Assembly: GCA_902826835.1 (NCBI GenBank)
Contig: CADEGH010000021.1
Location: 35,147 to 99,146 of the forward strand
Length of the DNA stretch: 64,000 nucleotides
Source of the DNA: an uncultured bacterium
GTDB taxonomy: Bacteria > Planctomycetota > GCA-002687715
Direction: 5' to 3'
Below the pieces are notes generated by a model. The model was not told the DNA's origin. It ran no database searches and saw only the letters and a list, made by a program, of their open reading frames with translations. The position numbers and the translations under genes are program-made. Below are positions 8,854 through 17,730 of this stretch, in pieces; position 1 is the stretch's first letter, and every line of letters begins with the position of its first letter.

Positions 8854-9959
8854 AGGGGGAAGGCTCCTTCCGCCGTGCCGGATCCGTCCCCCTGGACCTC
8901 GAGCATCTGCTGCCGAAGGTGGGGGGGCATGGACGCGTACACGTCGGTGAATAGGGTTTCGAGCGGGGGTTTGTCGGCGGCCTCCGCGGTGGCGAGGGCC
9001 TGATTCATGATCGTGGTGAGCTCGTCGCGCATGCGAGCTTCGATGGCGGGCGTCAATTGGCCCTGAGCGATCAGCCAGTCCCGGAATCGATCGAGGGGAT
9101 CCACCAAGAGCCAAGGCTCAACCCGGCTCTCGTCGCGGTAGCGGGTGGGATCGTCCGACGAACTGTGGCCGCCCCGTCGATAGGTGACCAATTCGAGCAG
9201 CGTGGGACCACCGCCCGCGCGGGCTCGGACGTGCGCTTCCCGGGTGGCCAGGATCACTGCCAAAACATCGTTCCCGTCGACCGCCACCCCGGGCATGCCA
9301 TACGCTTTGGCTTTGATCGCCACCCCGTCGCTCTTCGTTTGTTTTTCGAAGGGGACGGAGATGGCCCATTGATTGTTCTGGCAGACGAACACGACTGGGG
9401 CCTTCCAAACCGCGGCGAAGTTCAGCGCCACGTGGAAATCGTGTTCGGAGGTCGCTCCGTCTCCGAGGTAGCCGAAGACGACGCAGTCGTCCCTCCGAAT
9501 TTTGGCGGCGTAAGCGGCGCCGGCGGCCTGGGGCAACTGAGTGGCAATCACCGACGAGAGGGACACGTATTTGTGCTCGCCACTCGAAAAGTGCATCGGC
9601 TGCTGACGTCCTTTTTCCACGTCGAGGCAGTTGCCGAAGAGCTGGCCGAAGTACTTCTCCAAGGGAAAGCCCCGGAGCAAAAGGACTCCGCCTTCGCGGA
9701 GCGCGGGGAAGATCCAATCCTCGCGCCTGGCCACGAAACCCGAGCCGATGATCGCGGCTTCCTGTCCACTCGACGGGCCAAAGAACGCGATGCGTCCCTG
9801 CCGCTGCATGAGCAGCATTTTTTCGTCGAGCAGGCGCACCCGCAGCATTCCTCGGAAGACTTCGAGGCATTCCTCTCCGCGGAGCTCCGGGACTCGTGCC
9901 GATGCGGGTTGATCCAAGACGGGGAGGACACGCACCAAGTCGCGGGCAGGGTTTCGCAT
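8850..9959 (-). CDS. 2-oxoacid dehydrogenase E1 alpha subunit, branched-chain type (copy 1)
   Basis: The 369-residue thiamine-diphosphate subunit carries the TPP motif GDG (166-168) through QNNQ (194-197). The phosphorylation-loop region reads GGHSSSDDPTRYRDES, which resembles branched-chain 2-oxoacid dehydrogenase E1alpha (HS-SDD--YR) rather than pyruvate dehydrogenase. It would pair with the E1beta at 11385-12362. This is the second of two E1alpha genes in the operon; the two proteins are clearly homologous but far from identical. ATG 9959 lacks an obvious ribosome-binding site; a TTG at 10016, overlapping the E2 stop as TTGA, would add 19 residues and is a real alternative. Confidence 0.9.
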   Translation of the reverse strand: MRNPARDLVRVLPVLDQPASARVPELRGEECLEVFRGMLRVRLLDEKMLLMQRQGRIAFFGPSSGQEAAIIGSGFVARREDWIFPALREGGVLLLRGFPLEKYFGQLFGNCLDVEKGRQQPMHFSSGEHKYVSLSSVIATQLPQAAGAAYAAKIRRDDCVVFGYLGDGATSEHDFHVALNFAAVWKAPVVFVCQNNQWAISVPFEKQTKSDGVAIKAKAYGMPGVAVDGNDVLAVILATREAHVRARAGGGPTLLELVTYRRGGHSSSDDPTRYRDESRVEPWLLVDPLDRFRDWLIAQGQLTPAIEARMRDELTTIMNQALATAEAADKPPLETLFTDVYASMPPHLRQQMLEVQGDGSGTAEGAFPL

Positions 9960-10012
9960 GACTGGAGAGTTCGAAGGGGAGGCGGCCGCGGTGGTCCGGC
10001 CGCGAGCGAGCG

Positions 10013-11356
10013 TCAAAGAACGAGCAGGCCCGGATTCTCGAGCAAGCGCTTCATGTGATTGACGAAGTGGGCGGCGGTGCCCCCGTCGACCACGCGGTGA
10101 TCGAGGGTCAAGGAGAGATAGCCGATCTTGCCCGGCACGATCGCGCCGTCTTTGATCACCGGCTTGTCTTTGATCTGGTACACGCCGAGGATCGCGACTT
10201 CGGGGTGATTGATGATCGGAGTCGCGAAGAGTCCGCCGATGGACCCGGCCGAGGTGATAGTGATGGTGGAACCGATCAGCTCGTCGCGTTTTGCGGTGCC
10301 GTTGCGCGCCGCCTGCGACAAGCGCTGGAGATCCCCGGCCAGTTCGAGCACGCCCTTTTGGTCGGCGTGGCGCACGACCGGCACCATCAGGCCGCGATCG
10401 GTGTCGGTCGCGATCCCGACGTGGATGTCGTGCTTGACCACGATCTCGCCCTTCTCCTCGTCGAGGGTCGAGTTCACGTTCGGGAACTTGCGGATCGCGG
10501 AGGTGAGGGCCTTCATGATGAATGGGAGGAAGGTGACCTTCGTCCCTTGCTCTTCGCCGATCGCGGCGGCGCTCTTGCGCAGGGCGTACAGCGCCGTCAT
10601 GTCGATTTCGTCGACGTAGGTGAAGTGCGGGGCCGTGTAGGCGGAGCGGCGCATCTGGTCGCCGGTGGCCTTGCGGATTCCGCGGTAGGGGATGCGGTCT
10701 TCGCCGCCGGCCGTGAAGGTGCGAACGGGGGCCGGGGCGGGAGCGGGGGCAGGAACAACCGGCGTGGCCAAGGGGGCGGCGACGGGAGCGGGAGTCGGCG
10801 CTGGAGCCGCCCCGACCCTCGGAGCGGAGGCAAACTCCGCCACATCGTCCTTCGTCACGCGGCCGTGCGGTCCCGAGCCGGAGACGGCGCCGAGTTCGAC
10901 GCCGAGTTCGCGCGCGAGCTTGCGAGTCGCGGGAGCCGCGAGGACACGCTGGGCCTCGGTCGCGACGAGAGCCGGCGCAGGCTCGACCCGGGCGGGAGCC
11001 GGGGCCGGGGCGGCGACGGGAGCGGGAGCTTTCGGAGCCGGGGTTGGAGGTGCGGCCGGCGCGGGGGTTGGCTTCGGTGCGGCCACCGGGGTGGCCGCTG
11101 GCGCCGGAGCGGCGGCCCCACCCTTCTCCAGGATGACGATGACCGAATGGACCGGCGCCACTTCCCCTTCCTTCTTCAGGATCTTGGCCACGCGCCCGGT
11201 GACCGGGGAGGTGATCTCGACGGTGGCTTTGTCCGTCATCACCTCGACCATGGGCTGATCCTCCTTCAGCGCCTCGCCTTCCTTGACGATCCAGCGCACG
11301 ATCTCACCTTCGGCGACGCCTTCGCCGATGTCCGGGAGTTTGAATTCGACCTGCAT
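10013..11356 (-). CDS. 2-oxoacid dehydrogenase E2, dihydrolipoyllysine acyltransferase
   Basis: The 447-residue core subunit has one lipoyl domain (residues 1-78, lipoylated Lys43 in VMTDKATVEI), a long Ala/Pro linker (about 80-145), a peripheral subunit-binding domain (about 150-190, with SGSGPHGRVTKDDV), a second Ala/Pro linker, and the catalytic domain ending in LTLDHRVVDGG, where His420 and Asp424 are the acyl-transfer residues. ATG 11356 is preceded by AAAAGGA about 9 nt upstream. It forms the core on which E1 and E3 assemble; the linkers are unusually pure Ala-Pro repeats, strongly patterned at DNA level. Needs LipB and LipA for activity. Confidence 0.93.
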   Translation of the reverse strand: MQVEFKLPDIGEGVAEGEIVRWIVKEGEALKEDQPMVEVMTDKATVEITSPVTGRVAKILKKEGEVAPVHSVIVILEKGGAAAPAPAATPVAAPKPTPAPAAPPTPAPKAPAPVAAPAPAPARVEPAPALVATEAQRVLAAPATRKLARELGVELGAVSGSGPHGRVTKDDVAEFASAPRVGAAPAPTPAPVAAPLATPVVPAPAPAPAPVRTFTAGGEDRIPYRGIRKATGDQMRRSAYTAPHFTYVDEIDMTALYALRKSAAAIGEEQGTKVTFLPFIMKALTSAIRKFPNVNSTLDEEKGEIVVKHDIHVGIATDTDRGLMVPVVRHADQKGVLELAGDLQRLSQAARNGTAKRDELIGSTITITSAGSIGGLFATPIINHPEVAILGVYQIKDKPVIKDGAIVPGKIGYLSLTLDHRVVDGGTAAHFVNHMKRLLENPGLLVL

Positions 11357-11384
11357 GATCAGGAGTCCTTTTGGAGGGTGAAGA

Positions 11385-12362
11385 TCAGAATTTCGCAACC
11401 TTCTCGATGGCGGATAGCACCCGCTTCGGAGAAGGCATATAGACGTGCTCGAGGGTGTAGGGGAAGGGAGTGTCGAAGCCGGTGACGCGCACGATCGGGG
11501 CTTCGAGATACTCGATGGCCTCTTCCGCGATGATCGCCGAGATTTCGGAGGCGACTCCGCAGGTGCGGGTCGCTTCCATGGCGACCACGCAGCGTCCGGT
11601 GCGCTTGACGGAGTCGAGGATGGTGTCTTGGTCGAGGGGGAGCAAGGAACGCAGATCCAAAAGCTCGACCTCGATTCCCTGCTTCGCGGCCTCTTCCGCC
11701 GCCTCGAGGCAAGTGTGCACCATGGCGCCCCAGCTCACGAGGGTGACGTGCGAGCCGGCCCGCGCGATCCGGGCCACGCCGAGAGGAACCGTGAATTCGG
11801 GGTCGTCCGGAACCTCACCCTTGACGGTGCGGTAGATCCGCTTTGGCTCGAGGAAGATCACGGGATCTTGGCCCCTGATGCAGGTCTTGAGCAATCCCTT
11901 TGCGTCGGCCGGAGTCGCCGGAACCACGACCTGAAGGCCGGGGGTGTGCACGAAGTACGCCTCCGGCGACTGGCTGTGGTAGTGGCCGCCCCGAATGCCT
12001 CCGCCGTAGGGCGTCCGCACCACCATCGGGCAGGTGAATTCCCCGCCGCTGCGATAGCGGAGCTTGGCCATCTCGGAAACGATTTGATCGAAGGCGGGGA
12101 AAATGAAGTCCGAGAACTGGATCTCGGGCACCGGTCTTAGGCCGTACATCGCCATGCCGATCGCGGTGCCGATGATGCCGGACTCCGCGAGCGGCGTGTC
12201 GAGCACCCGGTCCTCCCCAAACTTGGCTTGCAGACCGTCGGTGGTGCGGAACACCCCGCCGTTTTTTCCGATGTCTTCGCCAAGGCAGACGACATTGCGA
12301 TCGCGCGCCATCTCCTCGTGGAGGGCCGCGTTCAAGGCTTGCAGAACCGTCATCGTGCTCAT
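11385..12362 (-). CDS. 2-oxoacid dehydrogenase E1 beta subunit, branched-chain type
   Basis: The 325-residue transketolase-like subunit contains GEDIGKNGGVFRTTDGL, TPLAESGIIGTAIGMA, EIQFSDFIFPAFDQ and GGHYHSQSPEAYF, a run of motifs closely matching branched-chain E1beta. It forms the alpha2beta2 E1 with one or both E1alpha subunits encoded on either side of E2 and E1beta. ATG 12362 begins MSTMTVLQALNAAL; a second ATG three codons later is equally possible. It lies 31 bp after the first E1alpha and 28 bp before E2. It is the only E1beta gene visible in the window. Confidence 0.93.
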   Translation of the reverse strand: MSTMTVLQALNAALHEEMARDRNVVCLGEDIGKNGGVFRTTDGLQAKFGEDRVLDTPLAESGIIGTAIGMAMYGLRPVPEIQFSDFIFPAFDQIVSEMAKLRYRSGGEFTCPMVVRTPYGGGIRGGHYHSQSPEAYFVHTPGLQVVVPATPADAKGLLKTCIRGQDPVIFLEPKRIYRTVKGEVPDDPEFTVPLGVARIARAGSHVTLVSWGAMVHTCLEAAEEAAKQGIEVELLDLRSLLPLDQDTILDSVKRTGRCVVAMEATRTCGVASEISAIIAEEAIEYLEAPIVRVTGFDTPFPYTLEHVYMPSPKRVLSAIEKVAKF

Positions 12363-12393
12363 GCCGTAACTCTCTCTCTTTTCGGCGCGGGGT

Positions 12394-13503
12394 TCAGAGG
12401 GGGAAGGCAGCATCAGCGTCGGCGGCGTGATCTCCACCTTCGGCTCTGAGGGCGTCTCGTTGACGGGCGAGGTGGCGGGGGAGCTCGGCGTAGACGTCGT
12501 CGAAGAGGGTGTCGATCTTCGGCGCGGGCTTACGTTCGGAGTCCTTCGCTGCCTCGGCCATCTCGGTGTCCGCCTGCTCATGCGTCTTCTCCAGGGTGGA
12601 ACGATCGATCACGCCCTCGGTGATCAGGAACTCTTCGAAGCGGCGGATGGGATCCTTTTCCGCCCACGCCTTTTCCTCCTCCTTCGGCCGGTAGCGGCTC
12701 GGATCGTCGGAGGAGGAGTGGGGGCCCATGCGGAAACTCAGGAGTTCGATGAGGGTCGGCCCGTCGCCCGCGCGCGCTCTCGCCACCGCGACCCGCGTCG
12801 CTTCGTAGACGGCGAGAACGTCGTTGCCGTCCACGCGCACTCCGGGCATCCCGTAGGCGTCGGCCTTGACGGCCATGTTTTTCGAGGCGGTTTGTCCGCT
12901 CACGCAGAGGGAGATGGCCCACTGATTGTTGATGCAGAGGAACACGATCGGGGATTTGAAAACGCCGGCAAAATTCAGACCGGTGTGGAAGTCGTTGCTC
13001 GAGGTGGCGCCGTCCCCGAAATAGCTGCCGCAAACCTGTTTCGTGCCGCGGATGCGCATGGCCATGGCGATACCGGTGCCTTGCACGATCTGCGTCCCGA
13101 TGGGGGAGGAGATCGAGACCAGGTGCTCGGGCGCGTGGCTGTAATGCACCGGCATCTGGCGTCCCAAGGCGGCATCGCCGGAATTGCCGAAGCAGTTGTC
13201 GAGCATGCGCTCCGCGGAAACTCCGCGCAAAAGGGCGATGCCGGGCTGGCGATACGAAGGAGTGATCCAGTCGTCTTTGCCGAACGCGAAAGCCGAGCCG
13301 ACCTGGGCCGCCTCCTCTCCGAACGAAGGAACGTAGAAGCCGATCCGACCCTGGCGCTGGAGCTTCATCGCCCGCTCATCCAGGGCACGGGTGCGCACCA
13401 TGGCCTTCCAGAGGCTCAGGAGCTCGCTTTCGTTGAGCTTCACGCGCGCCCTGGTCTTCTCGCTGCCACCGGGCCCGAGGATCGTCAGGAGGGACTCAGA
13501 CAT
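12394..13503 (-). CDS. 2-oxoacid dehydrogenase E1 alpha subunit, branched-chain type (copy 2)
   Basis: The 369-residue E1alpha has TPP motif GDG (163-165), INNQWAIS, and a loop reading GPHSSSDDPSRYRPKEEEK. Compared with copy 1 the active-site-proximal segments differ: DWITPSYRQPGIALLRG here against DWIFPALREGGVLLLRG there, and RMGPHSSSDD against RRGGHSSSDD. It decarboxylates a 2-oxoacid, probably branched-chain, together with E1beta encoded immediately downstream. Start ATG 13503 overlaps the end of lipA by 8 bp. Having two full-length E1alpha genes in one operon with one E1beta suggests two interchangeable complexes or a heteromeric E1. Confidence 0.9.
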   Translation of the reverse strand: MSESLLTILGPGGSEKTRARVKLNESELLSLWKAMVRTRALDERAMKLQRQGRIGFYVPSFGEEAAQVGSAFAFGKDDWITPSYRQPGIALLRGVSAERMLDNCFGNSGDAALGRQMPVHYSHAPEHLVSISSPIGTQIVQGTGIAMAMRIRGTKQVCGSYFGDGATSSNDFHTGLNFAGVFKSPIVFLCINNQWAISLCVSGQTASKNMAVKADAYGMPGVRVDGNDVLAVYEATRVAVARARAGDGPTLIELLSFRMGPHSSSDDPSRYRPKEEEKAWAEKDPIRRFEEFLITEGVIDRSTLEKTHEQADTEMAEAAKDSERKPAPKIDTLFDDVYAELPRHLARQRDALRAEGGDHAADADAAFPL

Positions 13504-14419
13504 GCAGTTCTCCGGACCGGCGATCCCGCTCCCGGAGCCATCGCTCCGTGAACAGTTCACCGGCCTTGTAGGAGGAGCGGACGAGCGGGCCTGAGGCGCA
13601 GAAGAGAAAACCCAGCGTTTGGGCTTCCTTCTGCCACGCTTCGAAGCGCGCCGGCGGGAGGTATTCCACCACCGGAAGGTGGCGGGGAGTGGGTTGGAGG
13701 TATTGGCCGAGGGTCACGATGTCTACCTCGGCGCGACGCAGATCCACCAGAGTCGCGCGGACTTCGTCGTCGGTCTCTCCCAAGCCGAGCATGAGAGACG
13801 ATTTTGTCAGTTTTGCGGGTGCCAGCCGCTTCAGCTCGCTCAAGCTCCTCAGCGACTGCTCGTAGCCGGACTTGGCGTCGCGAACGGATCGCGTGAGCCG
13901 CTGGACAGTCTCGACGTTGTGAGCCAAGACACTGGCCGGGGAGTCCGCGAGCTTGCGGAGGAGTTTCGGATCTGCTCGGAAGTCACCAGCCAAGACTTCG
14001 ATCTTGGTATCGGGACTTGCGAAGTGAACGGCTTCGAGGCAGGTGACCACATGGCCGGCGCCGCCATCCGGCAGGTCGTCGCGATCGACCATGGTGATCA
14101 CGACGTAGGACAGCCCCATGGTCTTGACCGCGTGAGCGAGGTTGAAGGGTTCCTCGTGGTCGAGACGACCGGCGGGCTTGCCCGTCTTCACGTTGCAAAA
14201 CCGGCAAGCCCTCGTGCAGGTGTCGCCGAGCACCATGAAGGTCGCGGTGCCATGGTTCCAGCACTCGCCCAGGTTGGGGCAGCGAGCTTCTTCGCAAACC
14301 GTGGCGAGACGGAGATCCTTCCTCAGCTCCTTGATACGAGCGTAGGTCTCTCCGTGGGGAGCAGGAACCTTCAGCCACTCGGGCTTGCGTTCCTTGGGTG
14401 CGAGTGGCGGGCTCGACAT
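13496..14419 (-). CDS. lipA: Lipoyl synthase LipA
   Basis: This 307-residue radical SAM enzyme inserts two sulfurs into octanoyl-lysine. The auxiliary cluster ligands are Cys42, Cys47 and Cys53 (CEEARCPNLGEC), with the Ser ligand in the C-terminal RSSYKAGE (282-283); the SAM cluster is Cys68, Cys72 and Cys75 (CTRACRFC). All are present and length is normal. It heads the operon encoding the lipoyl-dependent complex, so sulfur insertion is coexpressed with its substrate protein. A candidate promoter (TTGAGA, 17 nt, TAGAAA) lies just upstream. Confidence 0.96.
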   Translation of the reverse strand: MSSPPLAPKERKPEWLKVPAPHGETYARIKELRKDLRLATVCEEARCPNLGECWNHGTATFMVLGDTCTRACRFCNVKTGKPAGRLDHEEPFNLAHAVKTMGLSYVVITMVDRDDLPDGGAGHVVTCLEAVHFASPDTKIEVLAGDFRADPKLLRKLADSPASVLAHNVETVQRLTRSVRDAKSGYEQSLRSLSELKRLAPAKLTKSSLMLGLGETDDEVRATLVDLRRAEVDIVTLGQYLQPTPRHLPVVEYLPPARFEAWQKEAQTLGFLFCASGPLVRSSYKAGELFTERWLRERDRRSGELHV

Positions 14420-14436
14420 GATGTTGGGACGCTGAC

Positions 14437-14465
14437 TTTCTAAGTCGAAACGCTCGCCATCTCAA
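14437..14465 (-). promoter_or_regulatory. Candidate sigma70-type promoter of the lipA/2-oxoacid dehydrogenase operon
   Basis: On the minus strand, TTGAGA (14465-14460) and TAGAAA (14442-14437) are separated by exactly 17 nt, placing transcription start roughly 10 nt before the lipA ATG at 14419. No other start site is apparent within the following seven genes, all of which abut or overlap. Confidence 0.5.
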
Positions 14466-14487
14466 GCGCGCAGGGCGGGCTGCGCGC
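14466..14487. repeat. Perfect 8-bp inverted repeat upstream of lipA promoter
   Basis: GCGCGCAG and CTGCGCGC form a perfect 8-bp stem with a 6-nt loop in the divergent region between lipA and the DUF72 gene. It directly abuts the -35 box of the lipA promoter, so it may be a regulator site rather than a terminator; there is no T tract. Confidence 0.4.
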
Positions 14488-14584
14488 CTCCACGATGCCT
14501 CGCGGAAGTCTATGCACAGTAAGCATTTACGGTGGGAGAGTATTTTGTGCTCTGACCTGTCCCCCCGATCTGGACAATGCGACA

Positions 14585-15481
14585 ATGCCACTCACATCGA
14601 GCATCCGGCTTGGCCCTGCCGGCTGGTCGTACCCGGACTGGAAGGGCCCCGTCTATCCCCGGCGATCCGCCTCGCACTTCGACGACCTGCGATTCTTGTC
14701 CCAGTTTGTCGACTTCGTCGAGGTCAACTCCACTTTCTACGCCGCGCTCCCGCCGGGCACTGGGATCGCGTGGGATCTGCGGCTGCGCAGCGCCCCGAAG
14801 TTTCAGTTTGCGGTGAAAGCCTGGCAGCGGCTCACCCACGGGACTGGGGGGCCGGCAACGAGGAACGAGATCGACACATGGTCCCGATTGCCATTGGAAT
14901 TGCGGGATGCCGGCCGACTCCTCGCGGTCTTGGCGCAATACCCCGGTTCCTTCCGAGACTGCCCCGCGAGCCGGTCCGCGGTTCTCCACTTACGCGACCG
15001 GCTCCGTTTTCTGGAAGTCCCTCTGGCGGTCGAAGTGAGGCACGCTGAATTTGGCTCCGACATCGCCTCCGAGTGGTTCGAGCGAGAGGAACTGTGTCGC
15101 GTCCAAGTCGACCTCCCACCGTCCGCGGCGCACCTCTCGCCCGTGGTAGAGCCCACCAATCCCCTGCGCTACGTGCGGCTGCATGGGCGCAACGCGGAGG
15201 CCTGGTGGAAAGCCCACGTGGGGCGGGATGCTCGGTACGACTACCTCTACGGCCGACCGGAAGTCTCTGAGTGGGCCGAGCGCATTCGAGCCCATTCCAA
15301 TCCTGGGACCCTGACCCTAGTGGTGGCCAACAATCACTTTCAGGGGAAGGCGATGGCCCTGGTCGCGGAGCTTGCGGCGGCGCTTTCCGGTGAGCGGGTT
15401 TCAGTGATCGAGTCGCTCTGCGACCGGTACCCGCAACTTCTCGAGATTGCTTTGCCGCCGTCCGGCTCGTTATTCCGATAA
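14585..15481 (+). CDS. DUF72 (YecE-like) TIM-barrel protein
   Basis: The 298-residue protein matches the DUF72 family: N-terminal RLGPAGWSYPDWKGPVYP, FVEVNSTFYAALP, the FAVKAW strand and the C-terminal VVANNHFQGKA are all family landmarks. DUF72 proteins adopt a TIM barrel and have no established biochemical role. ATG 14585 gives the normal N-terminus. Monocistronic; the next gene starts 188 bp later behind its own promoter. Confidence 0.85.
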   Translation: MPLTSSIRLGPAGWSYPDWKGPVYPRRSASHFDDLRFLSQFVDFVEVNSTFYAALPPGTGIAWDLRLRSAPKFQFAVKAWQRLTHGTGGPATRNEIDTWSRLPLELRDAGRLLAVLAQYPGSFRDCPASRSAVLHLRDRLRFLEVPLAVEVRHAEFGSDIASEWFEREELCRVQVDLPPSAAHLSPVVEPTNPLRYVRLHGRNAEAWWKAHVGRDARYDYLYGRPEVSEWAERIRAHSNPGTLTLVVANNHFQGKAMALVAELAAALSGERVSVIESLCDRYPQLLEIALPPSGSLFR

Positions 15482-15539
15482 CAGAGCGATAACGCACGGG
15501 TCTTGGTCAAAAAAAGCTCATCCCAGAGGCTTCTTGTTG

Positions 15540-15569
15540 TTGACCTGCGTCCCGTACTTCCCTTATGCT
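15540..15569 (+). promoter_or_regulatory. Candidate promoter of the exported HEAT-repeat gene
   Basis: TTGACC (15540-15545), an 18-nt spacer and TATGCT (15564-15569) form a good sigma70-like promoter about 100 nt upstream of the ATG at 15669. The same -10 hexamer occurs before the tRNA-Ala gene. Confidence 0.45.
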
Positions 15570-15668
15570 CCGCTCTTCCTGCCAGCTCGGATGCTCACTA
15601 ACTCGCTTGAGTCGAGAGAAAGTGCACCGGTGATTCGACCCCACTTGCGTCGGTTTGGCCGTGTCCAA

Positions 15669-17603
15669 ATGAAACTTCCTGCCTTGGTGGCGGCGTCTGC
15701 CTTGGCGTTGGGACAGGCCATCGCGCTCGCCCAGTGCCCCCCCAGCGCTTACGGTCCACCGCCCCCGCCACCCCCGCCTCCGTACGCCCCCGTCGGCGGT
15801 GGCCAAGGCGGCTACGACGGACCGTCCGGTGGAGCACCGGCACCGGCGTTCCCAGGGGGGACGACCCCCGCACCCGGGACCTCTGGCGGTCCGGCGACCG
15901 GCGGTCGGCCTACCGGCGGACCGGCGGCGGGAGGCAACCCTTCGGCGGGTGGATCCAACTCGGGCGGAACCACCCCCGCCCCCGGCCGCGGCGGTGGCCC
16001 CGCGCGCGCGGCGCTTCCTCGCCGACCCAAGGCGGTGAGCCCTTCCCTCGGCCTTGAGCCTTGGTGGAGCCACGTTGGACGCGAGGCCTTGATCGAGGCG
16101 ATGACGCCTGAGTCCATCTCGATCGACTACTCGACCTACTTCGGCGAGGGCACTCAATCGCAGGATCGCCGCGCCCTGGGCTCGCGAGTTCTCGATCAAA
16201 AGGTGCTTCCCAGCTTGCGCAAGGCGCTCTCCCATGCGGTGCCCGAACGGCGAGCCGCGGCCGCGGAAGCGCTGGCCCGGACTGGCCGCGCGGAAGCGGT
16301 TCCGGCCCTCCTCGGGCTCCTGAAGGATCCCGACGCTCGAGTTCGGCGCTCCGTCGTGCTCGGTCTCGGCCTCTGCGGCCAGGCCCAAACTTTCGACGTC
16401 CTGGCCTCGATTCTGGAGGCGACTCCCGCAGCGGCCTCCGTCTTCGGCCTCGCCAGCTCGTCGCAAATCGAAGGCGGATTGCGTGAACGAGCCGCCTTGG
16501 CACTGGGCTTGCAAAACGAGCCCCGAAGCCTGGAAGTCCTGGTGCGCAATCTCGAGGCGGAAAGCCTCCGCAATCCGGATCTCGCGGCTGCTTGCGTCGC
16601 CGGCCTGGCCCTGTCAGGGCGCAGCGGCGCCACGGGCGCTTTGACCAAGCTCGCGATGTCGAATGCTGCCCCGGAGGAACTCCGCGCGGTGGCAGTCGCC
16701 GCCCTGGGCGGAGTCGACGATCGTGGTCCAGTGGTCCAGCGATTCCTGCAAGTGGCTGCTTTCGACAAGTCGGCGCGGGTTTCCCGTGCGGCGGTCGGAG
16801 CGCTTGGCCGCTTGGTGGGGATCCGCGACACCGATTCGATCGCTGCTTTGAAAAAAGTGGCAGATCAGTCGACTGACGCGGTGGCAAAATCGTTGGCCCT
16901 CTTCGCCCTCGCGGCGGCCCCCTCCGAAGCCTCGGCAAAGAGCCTCATGGAAGCGGCCTCCGGCAACGGCCCCGTCGCCGCGCTGGCGCCCCTTGCTCTG
17001 GCCCTCCATAGCCGGGACAACGCGTTCGAACTCGAAGCGCGCACGGAACTCCGCAAGCTGGCGGAACAGGCTTCTTCGACCGGCGTGCGGGCCGCGGCGG
17101 CCCTCGGCCTCGGCGCGCTCGGCGAGGCGGACGACATGCCGATTCTGCGCAAGCTGATGAAGACCTCGTCCGACGAAGCGGTCCGGATGGCCGCGGTGCG
17201 CTCCCTCGGTCTGCTCCGCGACCGGGCTGGCGCCGAGGACGTCTACCAGGTCTTCGATCAGGACAAGGATGAGTCGGTACGAGCCGCCGGCGCCTTCGCC
17301 CTCGCCCAGATCTTCAAAGACCACGCGGTTTCGCTCCTGGTGGGTCGCCTCGACAAGACCGAGGACCTCCGGTGGGCGATGGAACTCGGTCGAGCCCTGG
17401 CCGAGACCGGGAGCCCGCTCGCGGCCGACGCCTTGGCCCAACGGGTGGCGGCAGCGCCGTTGGACGTCCAGTCTCTGGCGGCAGCCTCCGCGCTGGGCCG
17501 CATGGTTGATCAAGGTGGGTCGGTTGAGCGCTCGCGCCTGGCCGCGATCCGGCTTGCTCTCCGGGACGCGACGAATCTCCAGTATTTGCTCGACGAACTC
17601 TGA
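15669..17603 (+). CDS. Exported HEAT-repeat protein with Pro/Gly-rich N-terminus
   Basis: The 644-residue protein starts MKLPALVAASALALGQAIA, a signal peptide likely cleaved after ALAQ. Residues about 28-115 are a low-complexity Pro then Gly/Pro/Thr-rich segment. From about residue 150 to the end run repeated HEAT/PBS-lyase-like helical pairs of roughly 30-36 residues, for example VPALLGLLKDPDARVRRSVV and RKLMKTSSDEAVRMAAVRSLG. HEAT arrays are protein-binding scaffolds; here the export signal places it outside the cytoplasm. ATG 15669 is chosen for the signal peptide; the frame is open further upstream but without signal character. Confidence 0.75.
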   Translation: MKLPALVAASALALGQAIALAQCPPSAYGPPPPPPPPPYAPVGGGQGGYDGPSGGAPAPAFPGGTTPAPGTSGGPATGGRPTGGPAAGGNPSAGGSNSGGTTPAPGRGGGPARAALPRRPKAVSPSLGLEPWWSHVGREALIEAMTPESISIDYSTYFGEGTQSQDRRALGSRVLDQKVLPSLRKALSHAVPERRAAAAEALARTGRAEAVPALLGLLKDPDARVRRSVVLGLGLCGQAQTFDVLASILEATPAAASVFGLASSSQIEGGLRERAALALGLQNEPRSLEVLVRNLEAESLRNPDLAAACVAGLALSGRSGATGALTKLAMSNAAPEELRAVAVAALGGVDDRGPVVQRFLQVAAFDKSARVSRAAVGALGRLVGIRDTDSIAALKKVADQSTDAVAKSLALFALAAAPSEASAKSLMEAASGNGPVAALAPLALALHSRDNAFELEARTELRKLAEQASSTGVRAAAALGLGALGEADDMPILRKLMKTSSDEAVRMAAVRSLGLLRDRAGAEDVYQVFDQDKDESVRAAGAFALAQIFKDHAVSLLVGRLDKTEDLRWAMELGRALAETGSPLAADALAQRVAAAPLDVQSLAAASALGRMVDQGGSVERSRLAAIRLALRDATNLQYLLDEL

Positions 17604-17697
17604 GCCCCGTTTACCGCTGACTGGGAGCAATCGGTCCCTGGTCCGCCGCTGATCGTGGTTGGCAAGGTAGGCCGCGCGCTCCGGCGAAGGCGGATCG

Positions 17698-17730
17698 GAA
17701 GGGGGGGGCGCCACGGCGTCGCCCCCCTTC
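17698..17730 (+). terminator. Candidate hairpin terminator after HEAT-repeat gene
   Basis: GAAGGGGGGGGCG and CGCCCCCCTTC form a strong GC stem around a short loop, 95 bp after the HEAT gene stop. A T-tract is lacking (TTGCAT follows), so termination is plausible but unproven. The rest of the 17604-18026 intergenic stretch shows no convincing gene. Confidence 0.45.

Noticed and set aside
10055..11485. 476-residue plus-strand open frame
   Set aside because: Antisense to the E2 gene; its Gly/Arg repeats are the mirror of the Ala/Pro linkers.
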